Positions 34,399 through 44,980 are shown, numbered from the stretch's first letter. The stretch: 64,000 nt of DNA from Pseudomonadota bacterium (GCA_014584465.1 JACTMU010000104.1:1-64000), one strand, 5' to 3'. Notes: generated by a model from the sequence alone, not told the origin. Translations and numbers: made by a program.

Positions 34399-35800
34399 GC
34401 GAATTCCTCTCTTTCATTTCTGTTTGGGTAATTTTTTCAACATTTAAAATTAAATCCACAATTCTCTCTTTGGTTGCAAGCTCAAAATCCTCTGGAACTT
34501 TCGGGCCGACTCCAAATGAATGAACAGGTAAGCCGAGTCGCTGCTGAACATTGAAGATTGTTCCATACTGCTGAGTTTGGTCTAAGAACGTAAAAATGAG
34601 ATCATCGATCCCAATTCTAAGATATTTTTCGGCCATACGTTGAATGTCCGCATCTTTGCCCGCAAGTGAGGCGACGTGGTGAACTGTCATTTGGTTCGGA
34701 AAAGGCGGCAGGAGTTGCTTCATTGATTCGATTTCATTGACATGAACTAGACTCGATCCAGGAAAATCAACCAAAACGTAATCCACGCGGTTAATCTCTT
34801 GAACCACATCGGCCCACTCATCAATATTTTCAAGTGCTACAAAAGAGGCGTTGAGAAGCTGTGCGTAGGTTTTCAACTGCTCTCGGGCACCAATCTTTGA
34901 ATTGTCTACAGAGATAATTAAGACACTCTTCTTAAGATTCAATACGAGATGACTTGCAATTTTCACCAGAGTCAAGGTCTTTCCTTGAGCATTTGTTCCC
35001 ACAAAACAATGAATCTTTTTGAAAAATGGATGCTCAACGAGCATGATCTCATTCAACAGGTGCTTCGCAATGAACGAAAAGACCAATGGTTTGTTGGACA
35101 GCCTGTTTTCGGGAATTTCATTTTGAATGGCTCGAACGATTTCAGAAGCAATGAGATCGGTTAAACCAGAATTCCGCAAGTGCTGAAAGGCAAAACTCAG
35201 TGGAAATGGTATCCCAAAATCCGCCCCAGGGTAAAAACCCTGAGTGGGTCTCTTCTCATTTTGAATCTGAGACAGAATGGACTTCAGTTGAGCGACCTCA
35301 CTTCTAAGACCCGAGATTGTTTGCGAACTCTGATCTGAAACAACTTCACGTTGTGCGCCTCTTTGTTGCGCAACTTCTGATCTAGAGATTCTCTGTTCAA
35401 GATGTTCTCTGAGGTTGTCTGATGAAGTCCTGCGTTCTAATTCATTTGGTTCGTCCTGAATATCAACATAAGGAATCGAAGCACGATGTCTTGCAGTCGC
35501 AGCGGGAAACGTCATCTGCTCACCCTCAATACTCCTTTCAATGATCTGCTTTTGAACGGAAGCTGGACTTGATTGAAACTGCTCTTTACGTTTTTCTGTC
35601 ATCTTCGACTCAACATATCTCTTTTTCTGTAGTGTCTTTTCTGAAATGGCAGCCGTTACCTCTACAGTAGATTCTCCAACCAGACCAAACCGCTGTGAAT
35701 TGTCCTTCGCCGACAGGATGATCGCATCTGGCCCCATTTGACGCTTAACCATTTCAAGAGCTTCCTTGATGGTCTTGGCTTCAAACTTCTTAACCTGCAC
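34382..35800 (-). CDS. flhF: Flagellar placement protein FlhF with eroded GTPase motifs
   Basis: 472 residues. The N-terminal MQVKKFEAKTIKEALEMVK and PDAIILS are typical FlhF; a basic, glutamine-rich linker follows; the SRP-type NG domain begins near residue 200. The family marker EQLKTYAQLL is retained (307-316). P-loop is GTNAQGKT (268-275), G3 is DFPG (345-348) where family members have DTAG, and G4 is TFLD (404-407) where TKLD is expected. The loss of the G4 lysine suggests weak or altered GTP binding. Overlaps flhA by 11 bases. Confidence 0.88.
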   Translation of the reverse strand: MQVKKFEAKTIKEALEMVKRQMGPDAIILSAKDNSQRFGLVGESTVEVTAAISEKTLQKKRYVESKMTEKRKEQFQSSPASVQKQIIERSIEGEQMTFPAATARHRASIPYVDIQDEPNELERRTSSDNLREHLEQRISRSEVAQQRGAQREVVSDQSSQTISGLRSEVAQLKSILSQIQNEKRPTQGFYPGADFGIPFPLSFAFQHLRNSGLTDLIASEIVRAIQNEIPENRLSNKPLVFSFIAKHLLNEIMLVEHPFFKKIHCFVGTNAQGKTLTLVKIASHLVLNLKKSVLIISVDNSKIGAREQLKTYAQLLNASFVALENIDEWADVVQEINRVDYVLVDFPGSSLVHVNEIESMKQLLPPFPNQMTVHHVASLAGKDADIQRMAEKYLRIGIDDLIFTFLDQTQQYGTIFNVQQRLGLPVHSFGVGPKVPEDFELATKERIVDLILNVEKITQTEMKERNSHGVTS

Positions 35801-37886
35801 TTAATACCTCCACTGTATCGATGGATGAGACACCCACGTCATGGCAAATCTCACTATGAGAAAGAATGAACAACTGAGGGATGAATCGTGAAAGAAGTTT
35901 GCGCAAATGTCGCCGTGACGTTGGGTTCGTTAATAAAATTGGTTGCCCAGCTATTTCGGGATGTTTTTGAATTCGCTTAGCTATTTCATTGATCAGCTCA
36001 TTTGCAATCGAAGGATCCATGATCAACTGAACACCCTGCTCTGTCTGAAGAAGTGAATTGGAAATAAGCTCTTCGATTCGTGGCGACAGCGTGAGAACAG
36101 GAATTTGGTTATCATCCACTGAGAACTTTCCAGTGATGGTGCGGGCCAAAGACTTTCGAACAGATTCAGTGAGAATGTCAGGATCCTTGATCTTCGAACC
36201 CTCATCGGCAAGACATTCAAATATGGTAAGAAGATCTCGAATCGACACCTGCTCTTGAAGAAGATTCTGAAGAACCCGAACAACAGTGCCAAATGGGAGA
36301 ATGTCGGGAATGAGTTCATCCACCACTTTCGGATAGAGTTTCTTGAAATCATCAATGAGTGTTGAGGCCTCTTGCCTTCCAAGGAACTCATGTGCATGCG
36401 ACCGAATGATCTCCGTAAGGTGAGTGGCCATCACGGTGGCAAGATCGACCACAGTATAACCTGCAACCTCTGCTGTCTCCTTCTGCGCCTTTCCGATCCA
36501 GATCGCATCCAAACCAAAGGCAGGTTCCTTCGTTGGAACACCTTCGACCGAAGTTGTCACATTCCCAGGATCCATTGCCAATAGGCAATCAGCTCGTAGC
36601 CGTCCCTGAGCAACCTTGTTCCCTCGAATCAATATTCGATACTCTCCTGGATCCAGCTGTAAATTGTCTCGAATGTGAATACTTGGTATGATGATCCCTA
36701 GCTCAAGAGCAAACTGTTTTCGGATACTCACGATTCTCTCAAGTAAATCACCACTCTCCTCGGATTCCACAATGTTGATCAAACTGTATCCAACTTCGAG
36801 TTCAATAAGATCAAGTGGGAGTAGCGACTCAATTCGCCCCGAGGCTCGAGCCTCTGAAGCAGCCTTTTCTTCATTAATCTTTTCTCGGCTCTTCTCTTTC
36901 TCAAAGACATCCATGAGCCAGGCTGTTCCTCCCATAAGCACACCAATAAGAAGAAAGGGCAGAGTCGGAAGTCCTGGGACCAACGAAAAAAGTCCCATGA
37001 CAACTCCAACGATTGCAAGAACCCTAGGCTTGCATAGCAACTGCGAAACAAACTCCTTACCCATGTTCTTTGCTTTGGAGTTTCTTGTCACGACAAGACC
37101 GGCCGCCGTTGAGACGATCAGCGCTGGAATCTGACTTACGAGTCCATCACCAATGGTTAGCTGTGTGTAGAGACGCGCGGCATCCGTAAGACTCAAGCCC
37201 TTTTGAATCACTCCAATGAGTAGACCGCCCACAATGTTAATGACCGTGATAAGAATGCCCGCAATGGCATCTCCGCGTACGAATTTACTGGCACCGTCCA
37301 TTGCTCCATAGAAGTCTGCCTCATTTTCAATGTCCTGCCGCCTTCGCCGAGCCTCTTCATCATTTATTAGACCCGCATTGAGATCAGCATCAATGGACAT
37401 TTGTTTCCCAGGCATGGCATCCAACGTAAATCTGGCGGCCACTTCTGCGACCCGCCCGGAGCCCTTGGTGATCACAATGAAGTTAATGACGATGAGAATC
37501 ACGAATACAACAAATCCGATGACATAATTGTTGCCGACCACAAAGTTTCCGAATGCTTCGATCACCTCTCCGGCAGAGGAACTCCCATTGTGGCCTTCAC
37601 TTAAGATAAGTCGTGTAGACGCAATGTTAAGGGAGAGCCGAAATAGAGTTGCCATGAGAAGAAGACTTGGAAAGACACTGAAATCAAGAGCCTGAGTTGT
37701 ATACAAAGCAACCAGCAGAACAAGAATACTAAAGGTGATCGAAATGGTTAAAGCAAGATCGAGTAGGATTGGAGGGAGCGGAATGAGCATGACCGCAAGA
37801 ATTCCAATCATTGCCACAGCAATGATCAGATCCAGATTTCGAGAATATCGCTCCATTTTCTTCAAGAAAGAGAGAACTGATTCCAT
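35790..37886 (-). CDS. flhA: Flagellar export gate protein FlhA
   Basis: 698 residues, usual length. About eight N-terminal membrane helices, the FHIPEP signature (RVAEVAARFTLDAMPGKQMS) around residues 147-166, then a large cytoplasmic domain that docks chaperone-substrate complexes. Three bases from flhB. Confidence 0.96.
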   Translation of the reverse strand: MESVLSFLKKMERYSRNLDLIIAVAMIGILAVMLIPLPPILLDLALTISITFSILVLLVALYTTQALDFSVFPSLLLMATLFRLSLNIASTRLILSEGHNGSSSAGEVIEAFGNFVVGNNYVIGFVVFVILIVINFIVITKGSGRVAEVAARFTLDAMPGKQMSIDADLNAGLINDEEARRRRQDIENEADFYGAMDGASKFVRGDAIAGILITVINIVGGLLIGVIQKGLSLTDAARLYTQLTIGDGLVSQIPALIVSTAAGLVVTRNSKAKNMGKEFVSQLLCKPRVLAIVGVVMGLFSLVPGLPTLPFLLIGVLMGGTAWLMDVFEKEKSREKINEEKAASEARASGRIESLLPLDLIELEVGYSLINIVESEESGDLLERIVSIRKQFALELGIIIPSIHIRDNLQLDPGEYRILIRGNKVAQGRLRADCLLAMDPGNVTTSVEGVPTKEPAFGLDAIWIGKAQKETAEVAGYTVVDLATVMATHLTEIIRSHAHEFLGRQEASTLIDDFKKLYPKVVDELIPDILPFGTVVRVLQNLLQEQVSIRDLLTIFECLADEGSKIKDPDILTESVRKSLARTITGKFSVDDNQIPVLTLSPRIEELISNSLLQTEQGVQLIMDPSIANELINEIAKRIQKHPEIAGQPILLTNPTSRRHLRKLLSRFIPQLFILSHSEICHDVGVSSIDTVEVLSAG

Positions 37887-37889
37887 ACT

Positions 37890-38963
37890 CTATCCCAATC
37901 TCTTTCTTTTGAGTTTATAAACAAAAGACAATACCTCAGCCACAGCAGTATAGAGTTCGCGAGGAATGAACTGCCCAATCTCCATCGTTTTGAAAATTGT
38001 TCGAGCTAATGGTTTATTTTCTACCAACGGTATTCGATGTTCTTTGGCAATCTCTCGAATTCTAAGTGCGATCAGATCCGCTCCTTTAGCAAGAAGTCTT
38101 GGCGATGGCATTGTGGCATCATACTTCAATGCGACGGAAATATGTGTTGGGTTTGTGATCACCACATCAGCTTTCTTGACATTGTTCATCATCCTTCGGG
38201 AGGCAATCTCTCTCTGTATACGCCGTATTCGTGCCTTGATGAGAGGGTCCCCTTCACGTGATTTGATCTCCTCTTTCAATTCTTGCTTGGTCATTCGCAT
38301 TTTCTTCTCAAGATCCCAACGAATAAAAAAGTAGTCCAATGCTGCTACAAGAGCCATAAATAGGCCCACACCAGTAAGCAATCTAACTGTAACATCAGAC
38401 GTAAAACTGAGAATTTGCCCGATTGAAAAATGAATGAGAGCTGGAACGGTTCCCATCTCTTCTCTTAAAATGAGGTACGCAATGATTCCAACAAGAACAA
38501 CCTTGATCGTCGCTTTGATTCCCTCTACGAGTGATTTGAGGCTAAAGATTCGTTTAAAACCACTGACAGGATTCACGCGTTCGAAATCGGGACTTAGGGC
38601 CTCATCATTGGACAAGAATCCAATCTGCAAGGCGGATGAAAGAAAAGACATTATAAAAAATATAGCAGAAACCGGAAGAATCAGAAGTAGCATCTTAAAC
38701 GACACAAAACGCACTGCTGCCATTGAGTCACCTTGTCTGCTTGCATGTGCAATGAACGAACCGAATGACTCGGAAAAGATCTGTTGAAACTGTAGAAAAA
38801 AGAACTTGCCCAAAATGAGCATGGCAATGGCACCTGTAAATAAGAAAAGAACGCTTGAGAGCTCTTTGGTTTGAGCAACCTGACCTCGCCTTCGAAACTC
38901 TTCACGTCGAGTTTGCGTGGGCTCCTCTGTACGTTCATTGTTGTCTTGATCACCTCCTGCCAT
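37890..38963 (-). CDS. flhB: Flagellar export specificity switch FlhB
   Basis: 357 residues. Four membrane helices and a cytoplasmic domain with the self-cleavage site NPTH at 271-274 (VVITNPTHISVALKYD). The N-terminus starts AGGDQDNNERTEEPTQTRR, with the family TEEPT-R signature. Cleavage switches export from rod/hook to filament proteins. Confidence 0.96.
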   Translation of the reverse strand: MAGGDQDNNERTEEPTQTRREEFRRRGQVAQTKELSSVLFLFTGAIAMLILGKFFFLQFQQIFSESFGSFIAHASRQGDSMAAVRFVSFKMLLLILPVSAIFFIMSFLSSALQIGFLSNDEALSPDFERVNPVSGFKRIFSLKSLVEGIKATIKVVLVGIIAYLILREEMGTVPALIHFSIGQILSFTSDVTVRLLTGVGLFMALVAALDYFFIRWDLEKKMRMTKQELKEEIKSREGDPLIKARIRRIQREIASRRMMNNVKKADVVITNPTHISVALKYDATMPSPRLLAKGADLIALRIREIAKEHRIPLVENKPLARTIFKTMEIGQFIPRELYTAVAEVLSFVYKLKRKRLG

Positions 38964-38966
38964 AAA

Positions 38967-39746
38967 TTAAAAGGTCCTCATAACAGAAATGAACTGTGAA
39001 GCCACTTGAGAAAAGATTTCCGAAAGCTCATCTACAAAGAGCGGCATAACTATGATCAATATAAATAGACTCAACAAGATATTTACAGGCCAGCTGGTGA
39101 TAAGCACATTGATCTGTGGAACAGCGCGCCCCACAATACCAACTGCAATATTCATAAACAGGACAGACACCATGATCGGGGCTGCGATCTTAAGTGAAGA
39201 AACCAATAGATCTTGAAGAATCAGTGCAGAGTTTCGAAATGAGATCCACTGAATCCCCCTTGGTGTGATTGGCATAATTTCGAAACTTTTGACGAATCCA
39301 GCAAGAAGTATGTGATGCCCATTGATCATAAGAAAGAATAAAGATGCAAGAACTACTTGAAACTGCTCAATTGCTGTTGACTGCGCACCAATCGTCGGAT
39401 TTAAAACGTGTGCACTTGAAAGTCCCATGCTAATACTGACAAGTTCACCACACATCGATACGACAAAGAAGAAGAGACGGCACAAGAATCCTAAAACGAT
39501 TCCTAAAGCCACTTCCTTGAAGGCTAGAGCAAATATCATGAGTGATTCCATTGAGTTCAATTGTGAATCTAGACCTACAACGGGATAAAGTAAGAATGCC
39601 AATAGAAGAGAAATAAGAATCTTTGTCTGAACTGGAACACTTGTTTGACCAAAGATCGGCCACGAAAAAAAGAAGGCCGTGATTCTCAATAAAACAAGTG
39701 AAAACGCCAATATCTCCTTTTCAGAAATGTTGTACCCAAAGAGCAT
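38967..39746 (-). CDS. fliR: Flagellar export protein FliR
   Basis: 259 residues, six hydrophobic segments. LVSISMGLSSAHVLNPTIG and SAPIMVSVLFMNIAVGIVGR-like stretches are typical FliR. Its start shares one base with the fliQ end. Part of the FliP5Q4R1 core of the export gate. Confidence 0.93.
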   Translation of the reverse strand: MLFGYNISEKEILAFSLVLLRITAFFFSWPIFGQTSVPVQTKILISLLLAFLLYPVVGLDSQLNSMESLMIFALAFKEVALGIVLGFLCRLFFFVVSMCGELVSISMGLSSAHVLNPTIGAQSTAIEQFQVVLASLFFLMINGHHILLAGFVKSFEIMPITPRGIQWISFRNSALILQDLLVSSLKIAAPIMVSVLFMNIAVGIVGRAVPQINVLITSWPVNILLSLFILIIVMPLFVDELSEIFSQVASQFISVMRTF

Positions 39747-40018
39747 CAGTGCCTCACCATCTCGGATATATTTTCAAATAGGTTGGTGGTATAAACTGTC
39801 ATAACATCAAGCATCCAGGGGCCTGCGAGGATGATGATGATCGCAATGATGGCCATTTTTGGAATGAAGGTGAGTGTGGCTTCATTGATTTGAGTCACTG
39901 CCTGAAAGACACTGATAATGAGACCTGTCACAAGCGCCCCTATAAGAAGTGGCGATGCAATGAGCGCGGTGGTCTTAAGCGTCGCCTGCCCAAGGTTAAT
40001 GATCAAATCTTGTTCCAT
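39746..40018 (-). CDS. fliQ: Flagellar export protein FliQ
   Basis: 90 residues with two membrane helices (TTALIASPLLIGALVTGLII and IIIILAGPWMLDVMTVY in part). QAVTQINEATLTFIPK is the family signature. Next to fliP and fliR as usual. Confidence 0.94.
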   Translation of the reverse strand: MEQDLIINLGQATLKTTALIASPLLIGALVTGLIISVFQAVTQINEATLTFIPKMAIIAIIIILAGPWMLDVMTVYTTNLFENISEMVRH

Positions 40019-40044
40019 AAGATTCTCCTTTTAGAGTCTATATC

Positions 40045-40791
40045 CTAGCCAAAACTCTTGACCATAGATCCGACCAGAAGAGTCCATCCATCCACCAAGA
40101 CGAAAAGCATGATCTTAAAGGGCAAAGAGATAATGACTGGAGGAAGCATCATCATTCCCATAGCCATCAAAACACTTGCCGCCACCATATCAATAACCAA
40201 AAAGGGAAGATAGATTATAAAACCAATCTGAAATGCAGTTTTGAGCTCAGAAAGAATGAATGATGGAATGAGCAGATGGGTTGGAACATCTGCGCGCGTG
40301 GCAGGCTTTGCACTCTTTGATAAGCCGAAAAAAAGAGCCAGGTCACTCTCTCTTGTCTGACTGAACATGAATTGGCGTAAGGGCCTCAAAGTGTTTTCAA
40401 ATGCAGCCTCTTGAGTGATCGTTCCCTTTAGGTAAGGCTGAAGGGCACTTGTGTTGATTTCAGAGAAGAATGGAGCCATTACAAAGAGGGTTAAAAAAAG
40501 TGCCAGACCGACGAGAAGCTGGTTTGGGGGCATCTGTTGAGTTCCAAGAGCTTGACGAAGAAGCGAAAGGACAATGATGATTCGCGTAAATCCAGTCGTC
40601 AATATGAGAATTGCTGGGGCCAATGTAAGAACTGTAAGCAACAAGATGATCTTAATGACATTGACCGCCTCTTCAGGGTTTTGAGTTGATTTGAAGCCGA
40701 GATTGACGGTCGGTAGTGTAAGTTGGGCAGATGCAGTCGTTGACACTCCAATCGTAAAGATCATTGCCCAGAAGAAATATTTTTTTGACAT
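40045..40791 (-). CDS. fliP: Flagellar export protein FliP
   Basis: 248 residues with a signal peptide (FFWAMIFTIGVSTTASA). Family motifs FTRIIIVLSLLRQALGTQQM, PPNQLLVGLALFLT, and IGFIIYLPFLVIDMVAASVLM are present. Gap of 26 bases to fliQ. Confidence 0.96.
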   Translation of the reverse strand: MSKKYFFWAMIFTIGVSTTASAQLTLPTVNLGFKSTQNPEEAVNVIKIILLLTVLTLAPAILILTTGFTRIIIVLSLLRQALGTQQMPPNQLLVGLALFLTLFVMAPFFSEINTSALQPYLKGTITQEAAFENTLRPLRQFMFSQTRESDLALFFGLSKSAKPATRADVPTHLLIPSFILSELKTAFQIGFIIYLPFLVIDMVAASVLMAMGMMMLPPVIISLPFKIMLFVLVDGWTLLVGSMVKSFG

Positions 40792-40793
40792 AG

Positions 40794-41855
40794 TTATATC
40801 TGCCTTAGGTCCTTGAGCTTTGTTGTAACTAGGTTTCTAATCTCTTTAATGGCAAAATCATCCACATCGTCATGATCAGCAGAATTGAGGCTTTGCGAAA
40901 ATGATTGAGGACTTGATTCGGGAATCTCTTCATCCAACAAGGATAGTGGTTTAATGAGAGATATATTTTGATCTGTAATTCCGATAAGAATCGATTCCCC
41001 AGCAACTCGAATGATGGCAAGGCTTCGCTTTGGACCAAGATAGTGTTGAGCAAGAATCTTGATTCTGGTATTATTGTTGGTCTTGTGGCTTCGTGCTGTC
41101 CACCAACGAAAGCCAAGAAGGAGAGCAACCATCAACACAACAAGTCCAATGGTGGCCATCGCAAGACTCCTAAGGGATGGAGTATTCGGTGTACTTTTCG
41201 AGCCTGCATTGAGGTGAATAGGAGTTTCCGACTCACTTTTATTTGCAGGCAACGCTCCCGCAAGTTCTTTGCGTTCATTGGAACTTTCTTTAGAAAACGT
41301 TCCTGTTTGGGGAAGGGAGGCTTGTTGAGATTCAACCAGAGCCTTTTCAAAGGTTGTCTGAAGAGCTTGATCGACCTTTTCCTGTGGCGATTCGCCAGAA
41401 ACTGCAACCGGCGGTTGCAGTTTCAAAGCCTCTGGTTCTTCAAGAGAGATTTGGATCGCCTTATCGTGGTTGGTGATTTGAATCAGATCTCGATATTGCT
41501 CCGCAGTTAGATCTTCGTTGAGGTTGATGCGCAATCGAAGCGATCCGTCTTTTAGTTGATAACTGTAAAGGCTGCTTACCTTCGGGTCATCTTTGATGGG
41601 ATAGTGGAGCTTTTGGGTAGAAAGACCGAGCTTGGGAAAATCCACTTGAATCGATCTATTGATGTATTTGATCTCATAGGGAATTTCCTTCAATGATTGA
41701 TTGAAGACAAGTTCTGAAAGAAATACATTGTCCGTACGTCGCGCCTCAACCCTGCGCAAACTTGGTCGCTTTGATTCATCTTCGCTGTAAGCTGAAAAAG
41801 AAAATGCAAGAACAAAACAGATCGTAAGGAAAAGAGATCTTTGAGTTGATTTCAT
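40794..41855 (-). CDS. fliO: FliO with a large periplasmic N-terminal domain
   Basis: 353 residues, about three times the usual FliO. After a signal peptide ([16 protein letters not shown]) comes a beta-rich periplasmic region of ~130 residues ([20 protein letters not shown] ... [16 protein letters not shown]), which recalls AMIN domains, then a serine/proline linker, one membrane helix ([18 protein letters not shown]) and the short FliO cytoplasmic domain ([20 protein letters not shown]). FliO helps build the FliP complex. ATGA overlap with fliN. Confidence 0.85.
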   Translation of the reverse strand: MKSTQRSLFLTICFVLAFSFSAYSEDESKRPSLRRVEARRTDNVFLSELVFNQSLKEIPYEIKYINRSIQVDFPKLGLSTQKLHYPIKDDPKVSSLYSYQLKDGSLRLRINLNEDLTAEQYRDLIQITNHDKAIQISLEEPEALKLQPPVAVSGESPQEKVDQALQTTFEKALVESQQASLPQTGTFSKESSNERKELAGALPANKSESETPIHLNAGSKSTPNTPSLRSLAMATIGLVVLMVALLLGFRWWTARSHKTNNNTRIKILAQHYLGPKRSLAIIRVAGESILIGITDQNISLIKPLSLLDEEIPESSPQSFSQSLNSADHDDVDDFAIKEIRNLVTTKLKDLRQI

Positions 41856-42208
41856 CGTAGTTGCTCCACGCGTTCTTTAGGTGAAATGATGTCCGTCAGT
41901 CGAACACCAAACTTTTCATTGACGACAACGGCCTCCCCCTTAGCGATAATCTTGTCATTAACCAAAACCTCCATAGCTTCTCCTGCAAGCTTTGAGAGCT
42001 CAATGACACTTCCTTGGCCAAGATTGAGGAGTTCACTCACGAGCATCTTTGTTCGACCTAGCTCCGCGGTGACCTTTAGAGGGATGTCCATTATGAGCTC
42101 AAGATTGCGTTCTTGCTCAGGTGTTGTTGACCGAGATGCACTCCCTGTTTCTCCGTCGATCCCCTTTGAGATGTCTTCTGCCAGTTTGGCTAAATTGTCG
42201 TTTCCCAT
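41852..42208 (-). CDS. fliN: Flagellar switch protein FliN
   Basis: 118 residues. The SpoA fold: [42 protein letters not shown] and [17 protein letters not shown]. It forms the bottom of the C-ring. The first 30 residues are polar and flexible. Confidence 0.96.
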   Translation of the reverse strand: MGNDNLAKLAEDISKGIDGETGSASRSTTPEQERNLELIMDIPLKVTAELGRTKMLVSELLNLGQGSVIELSKLAGEAMEVLVNDKIIAKGEAVVVNEKFGVRLTDIISPKERVEQLR

Positions 42209-42225
42209 CTTTCCCCCTATTTGGT

Positions 42226-43212
42226 TCAGTCCAATTTTCGAGTGACTTGCAAGGCGATGTTCCCATGATAGACACCGTAATGACCTGCGAATTTCTTAAC
42301 TCCCTCAACTTGCAAAAAGAGGTCTCCCGTGGCGTCCTGGTCAAGTGTAATGACATCACCTAATTTTAGTTTCACAAGCTTTTCTAAGGATATATTCGTC
42401 TTTCCAAGGTCCACTTTCAGGTCGACCTCTGTTTCAAGTAGCTGATCTTTAATGATGGAGGTCCAAAGTTTTTTGTCAGTTTGATCTGATTCTACTTGAA
42501 ATCCAGATGAAAGTTTTTGCCGAATGGGCTCGATGGTTGCATAAGGTATCACTAATGTGATTGTTCCGTTGGCGTTTTCAAGTTCAACATCAAATGTGGA
42601 AGCAATGACCACATCTGTTGGAGGAACAATACCCACAAACTGCGGATTAACCTCCGTACGGACAAATGAGGCGTCAATTCTTTCCACAGATTCCCATGAA
42701 TCCTCGAGATCACTGATTGCAAGCTGAACGACCTTTCGAACGATCTGCAACTCAATGGGCGTAAAGTCTTTCCCTTCAACTTTCGTGTAGGGACGATCAC
42801 TCCCCCCAAAGAAACTGTCGACCAAAGCATAGGCAAGCTTGCTTTCAATTACAAACAATGCAGATCCTCTGAGGGCATTGAATCTTAGAACGCTCATGCA
42901 TGTTGGCATAGGAAGTGTGTTGATGAACTCACCGAATTTCAAAAAGTCTGTACTTGCATGGTTTATAGTAGATATTTTTCTGAGAGCTGAAGAGAGTGAA
43001 ACGCGAAATGAACGCATGAATTTTTCGTAGATAACATCCAACTGAGGTAATCGACCACGGATGATTCGGTCTTGGCTTGTAAGATCGTAGGAGACAACGA
43101 CCCGGTCGTCATTTTCAGGCATTCCCTTTTTCTCATCAACGGCGCCCAACTCACCTTCAGACACCGCTGCGAGCAACGCATCAACTTCACTTTGTGATAA
43201 GACTTGACTCAT
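42226..43212 (-). CDS. fliM: Flagellar switch protein FliM
   Basis: 328 residues. The N-terminal CheY-binding peptide is conserved ([13 protein letters not shown]), followed by the CheC-like middle domain ([41 protein letters not shown]) and the SpoA domain ([20 protein letters not shown]). It couples chemotaxis to FliG and FliN. Confidence 0.96.
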   Translation of the reverse strand: MSQVLSQSEVDALLAAVSEGELGAVDEKKGMPENDDRVVVSYDLTSQDRIIRGRLPQLDVIYEKFMRSFRVSLSSALRKISTINHASTDFLKFGEFINTLPMPTCMSVLRFNALRGSALFVIESKLAYALVDSFFGGSDRPYTKVEGKDFTPIELQIVRKVVQLAISDLEDSWESVERIDASFVRTEVNPQFVGIVPPTDVVIASTFDVELENANGTITLVIPYATIEPIRQKLSSGFQVESDQTDKKLWTSIIKDQLLETEVDLKVDLGKTNISLEKLVKLKLGDVITLDQDATGDLFLQVEGVKKFAGHYGVYHGNIALQVTRKLD

Positions 43213-43227
43213 GAGTTTTCCAAGCTC

Positions 43228-43752
43228 CTAATTTGAAATAAATTCTGTAAAGTAGACTCTTTTGATTTTTCCCTTAGTCAAAAACGCGTTCACGGTATCT
43301 CGTATCTCTTCTCTTAAATGCTCTTTCCCATCTTTGTCTTCTACTTGTGCGTAAGACTTGCTTGATAGAAGTATAATGATGATGTCCCGAATTTGAGGCT
43401 TCCGTTTCTCAATCTCTTCGAGAACCTGTTCACCTTCAACTTCAAGTTCCATGTTGACTTTGGCAAGCGCTCGTCCTCGACTTCCGGCGAGATTGACAAG
43501 AAATGTTTCCAAGGGAACCATCTGACCGATGAATTGATCCGATTCAGGGACATCTTTTTGTTGTGCTTCGTGTTCACCTCGAATCACATCGTCAATCGTA
43601 GGCTGACTTGCCTCTTTCTTTTTTCCAAGGTAGATCATGACTCCTACTCCCAAAACAATGATCATATTGATCACCGAGAGAGCAATAAAAAGCGTTGGTT
43701 TTTTTGGAGCGGAAGCTGAATCTGTCGTTGCCTCTTTCTTTTCATCTGCCAT
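43228..43752 (-). CDS. fliL: Flagellar basal-body protein FliL
   Basis: 174 residues: polar cytoplasmic start, one membrane helix (LFIALSVINMIIVLGVGVMIYLG), and periplasmic domain with VPLETFLVNLAGSRGRALAK and an end KRVYFTEFISN. FliL rings surround the stator units. It is the first gene of the leftward flagellar operon; the 184 bases upstream include an AGTCA/TGACT hairpin near 43900 and no gene. Confidence 0.92.
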   Translation of the reverse strand: MADEKKEATTDSASAPKKPTLFIALSVINMIIVLGVGVMIYLGKKKEASQPTIDDVIRGEHEAQQKDVPESDQFIGQMVPLETFLVNLAGSRGRALAKVNMELEVEGEQVLEEIEKRKPQIRDIIIILLSSKSYAQVEDKDGKEHLREEIRDTVNAFLTKGKIKRVYFTEFISN

Positions 43753-43936
43753 AGTAAGCCTGTTTGGATCCTTTATTGAGAACTGTCCATTTTCTTTCTA
43801 GAGCAACGATGATGCCAACTCGACATTTGGGAAGGAATTGCGATGAAATGGAAATGGTATAGGCTAGAGCCTTGTCTTGAGTCGAATGAAGATGTATGGC
43901 GAGTCAGTTTTTTGACTTAAAAAGTCGTTCCGTGGA

Positions 43937-44788
43937 TCAACTGAAGTCATCCTGTTGACGGGGCGAAAGTCTCGATATCGTTGGAAGCAGATGAGAGTGT
44001 GCAAAAGTAGTTCCTGCAACAATGTCATTCATGAAAGGCTCATACGGCTCACCCTTGTAGTTTGTAACCAACCCCCCGGCTTCGCTCACAAGAAGCATCC
44101 CGGCTGCCGTATCCCAAGGACTCAAAAACTCCTCCCAATAGAGATCAAAGGATCCTTGAGCCACCATGCAGAGATCCATGGCTGCCGATCCAGTCCGCCT
44201 TAAACATCGAGCCCTAGATACAAGGTGACCCATAATCTCCAGCTGCCGGCCTAGATAGTCCGGCGATCTTCTTGCGGAAAATCCCGTCGCCAACATGATG
44301 TCACCGACGGAAGTCCTAGAAGAGACGCTCAAACGCTGTTCATTACAAAAGGCGCCATAGCCTTTGAGGCCGACAAAGCGTTGGTTAAAAACGGGAAGAT
44401 CAATAAGACCGAGCTGAACCGTTCCTTCCAGTTTGAGCGCAATGCTGATGGCAAAAAAAGGCAGCCGATAAACATAGTTGTTTGTACCATCAAGTGGGTC
44501 GATGATCCAAAGGTCCTTGATCTGCCTGAACTTTTCTATGCCCTCTCCGCCCGAAAAACTGCTCTCCTCCCCAAGGATCGAAACATTCCTTGAGTATGCC
44601 CGAAGTGTTGAGATGATTGTGGTCTCACTCTCCTGATCTGCTTCGCTGACAAGACCTGCCCCCTCCTTTTCAGTAACTGCCTTTAAGTTTCCGAAGTGTT
44701 TCAAGAGAATAGCCCGACCTTGGTCGGCCGCCTGGTATGCAAGATCTAAGGCACTTTGAAGCTCTGTAGAGCAGTTCAGTTTTAACAC
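43937..44788 (-). CDS. suhB: Inositol monophosphatase family protein
   Basis: 283 residues from a GTG with AAGAGGG upstream. Metal-binding motifs are complete: GEESSF, DPLDGTNNYVYRLPFF, and WDTAAGMLLVSEAGG. It could act as inositol or other small-molecule phosphatase, or as the SuhB transcription cofactor; the sequence cannot separate these. Confidence 0.88.
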   Translation of the reverse strand: MLKLNCSTELQSALDLAYQAADQGRAILLKHFGNLKAVTEKEGAGLVSEADQESETTIISTLRAYSRNVSILGEESSFSGGEGIEKFRQIKDLWIIDPLDGTNNYVYRLPFFAISIALKLEGTVQLGLIDLPVFNQRFVGLKGYGAFCNEQRLSVSSRTSVGDIMLATGFSARRSPDYLGRQLEIMGHLVSRARCLRRTGSAAMDLCMVAQGSFDLYWEEFLSPWDTAAGMLLVSEAGGLVTNYKGEPYEPFMNDIVAGTTFAHSHLLPTISRLSPRQQDDFS

Positions 44789-44980
44789 GAGTGGAGCCCT
44801 CTTACGGTTTTTCTAACGTTGACGTAAAGGGCCATTCTAGGCTAGAATTACAGAAAGGGCAATCGGAAGGAATGGCTTCTCTGGTTGCGGTGAGGTTTGA
44901 TTGTGCTCTAGGCTCTACTCGGATGAGGCACAGTTGAACAGAAGTTCTGGATCATGTCGACGGACAGATAGGAGTTTAGG

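Noticed and set aside
36688-37134. 148-codon plus-strand frame opposite flhA
   Set aside because: Complement of flhA codons, rich in S/R/P as expected from antisense; no start signal.
40968-41510. 180-codon plus-strand frame opposite fliO
   Set aside because: Antisense to a well-placed flagellar gene; composition is typical of a shadow frame.
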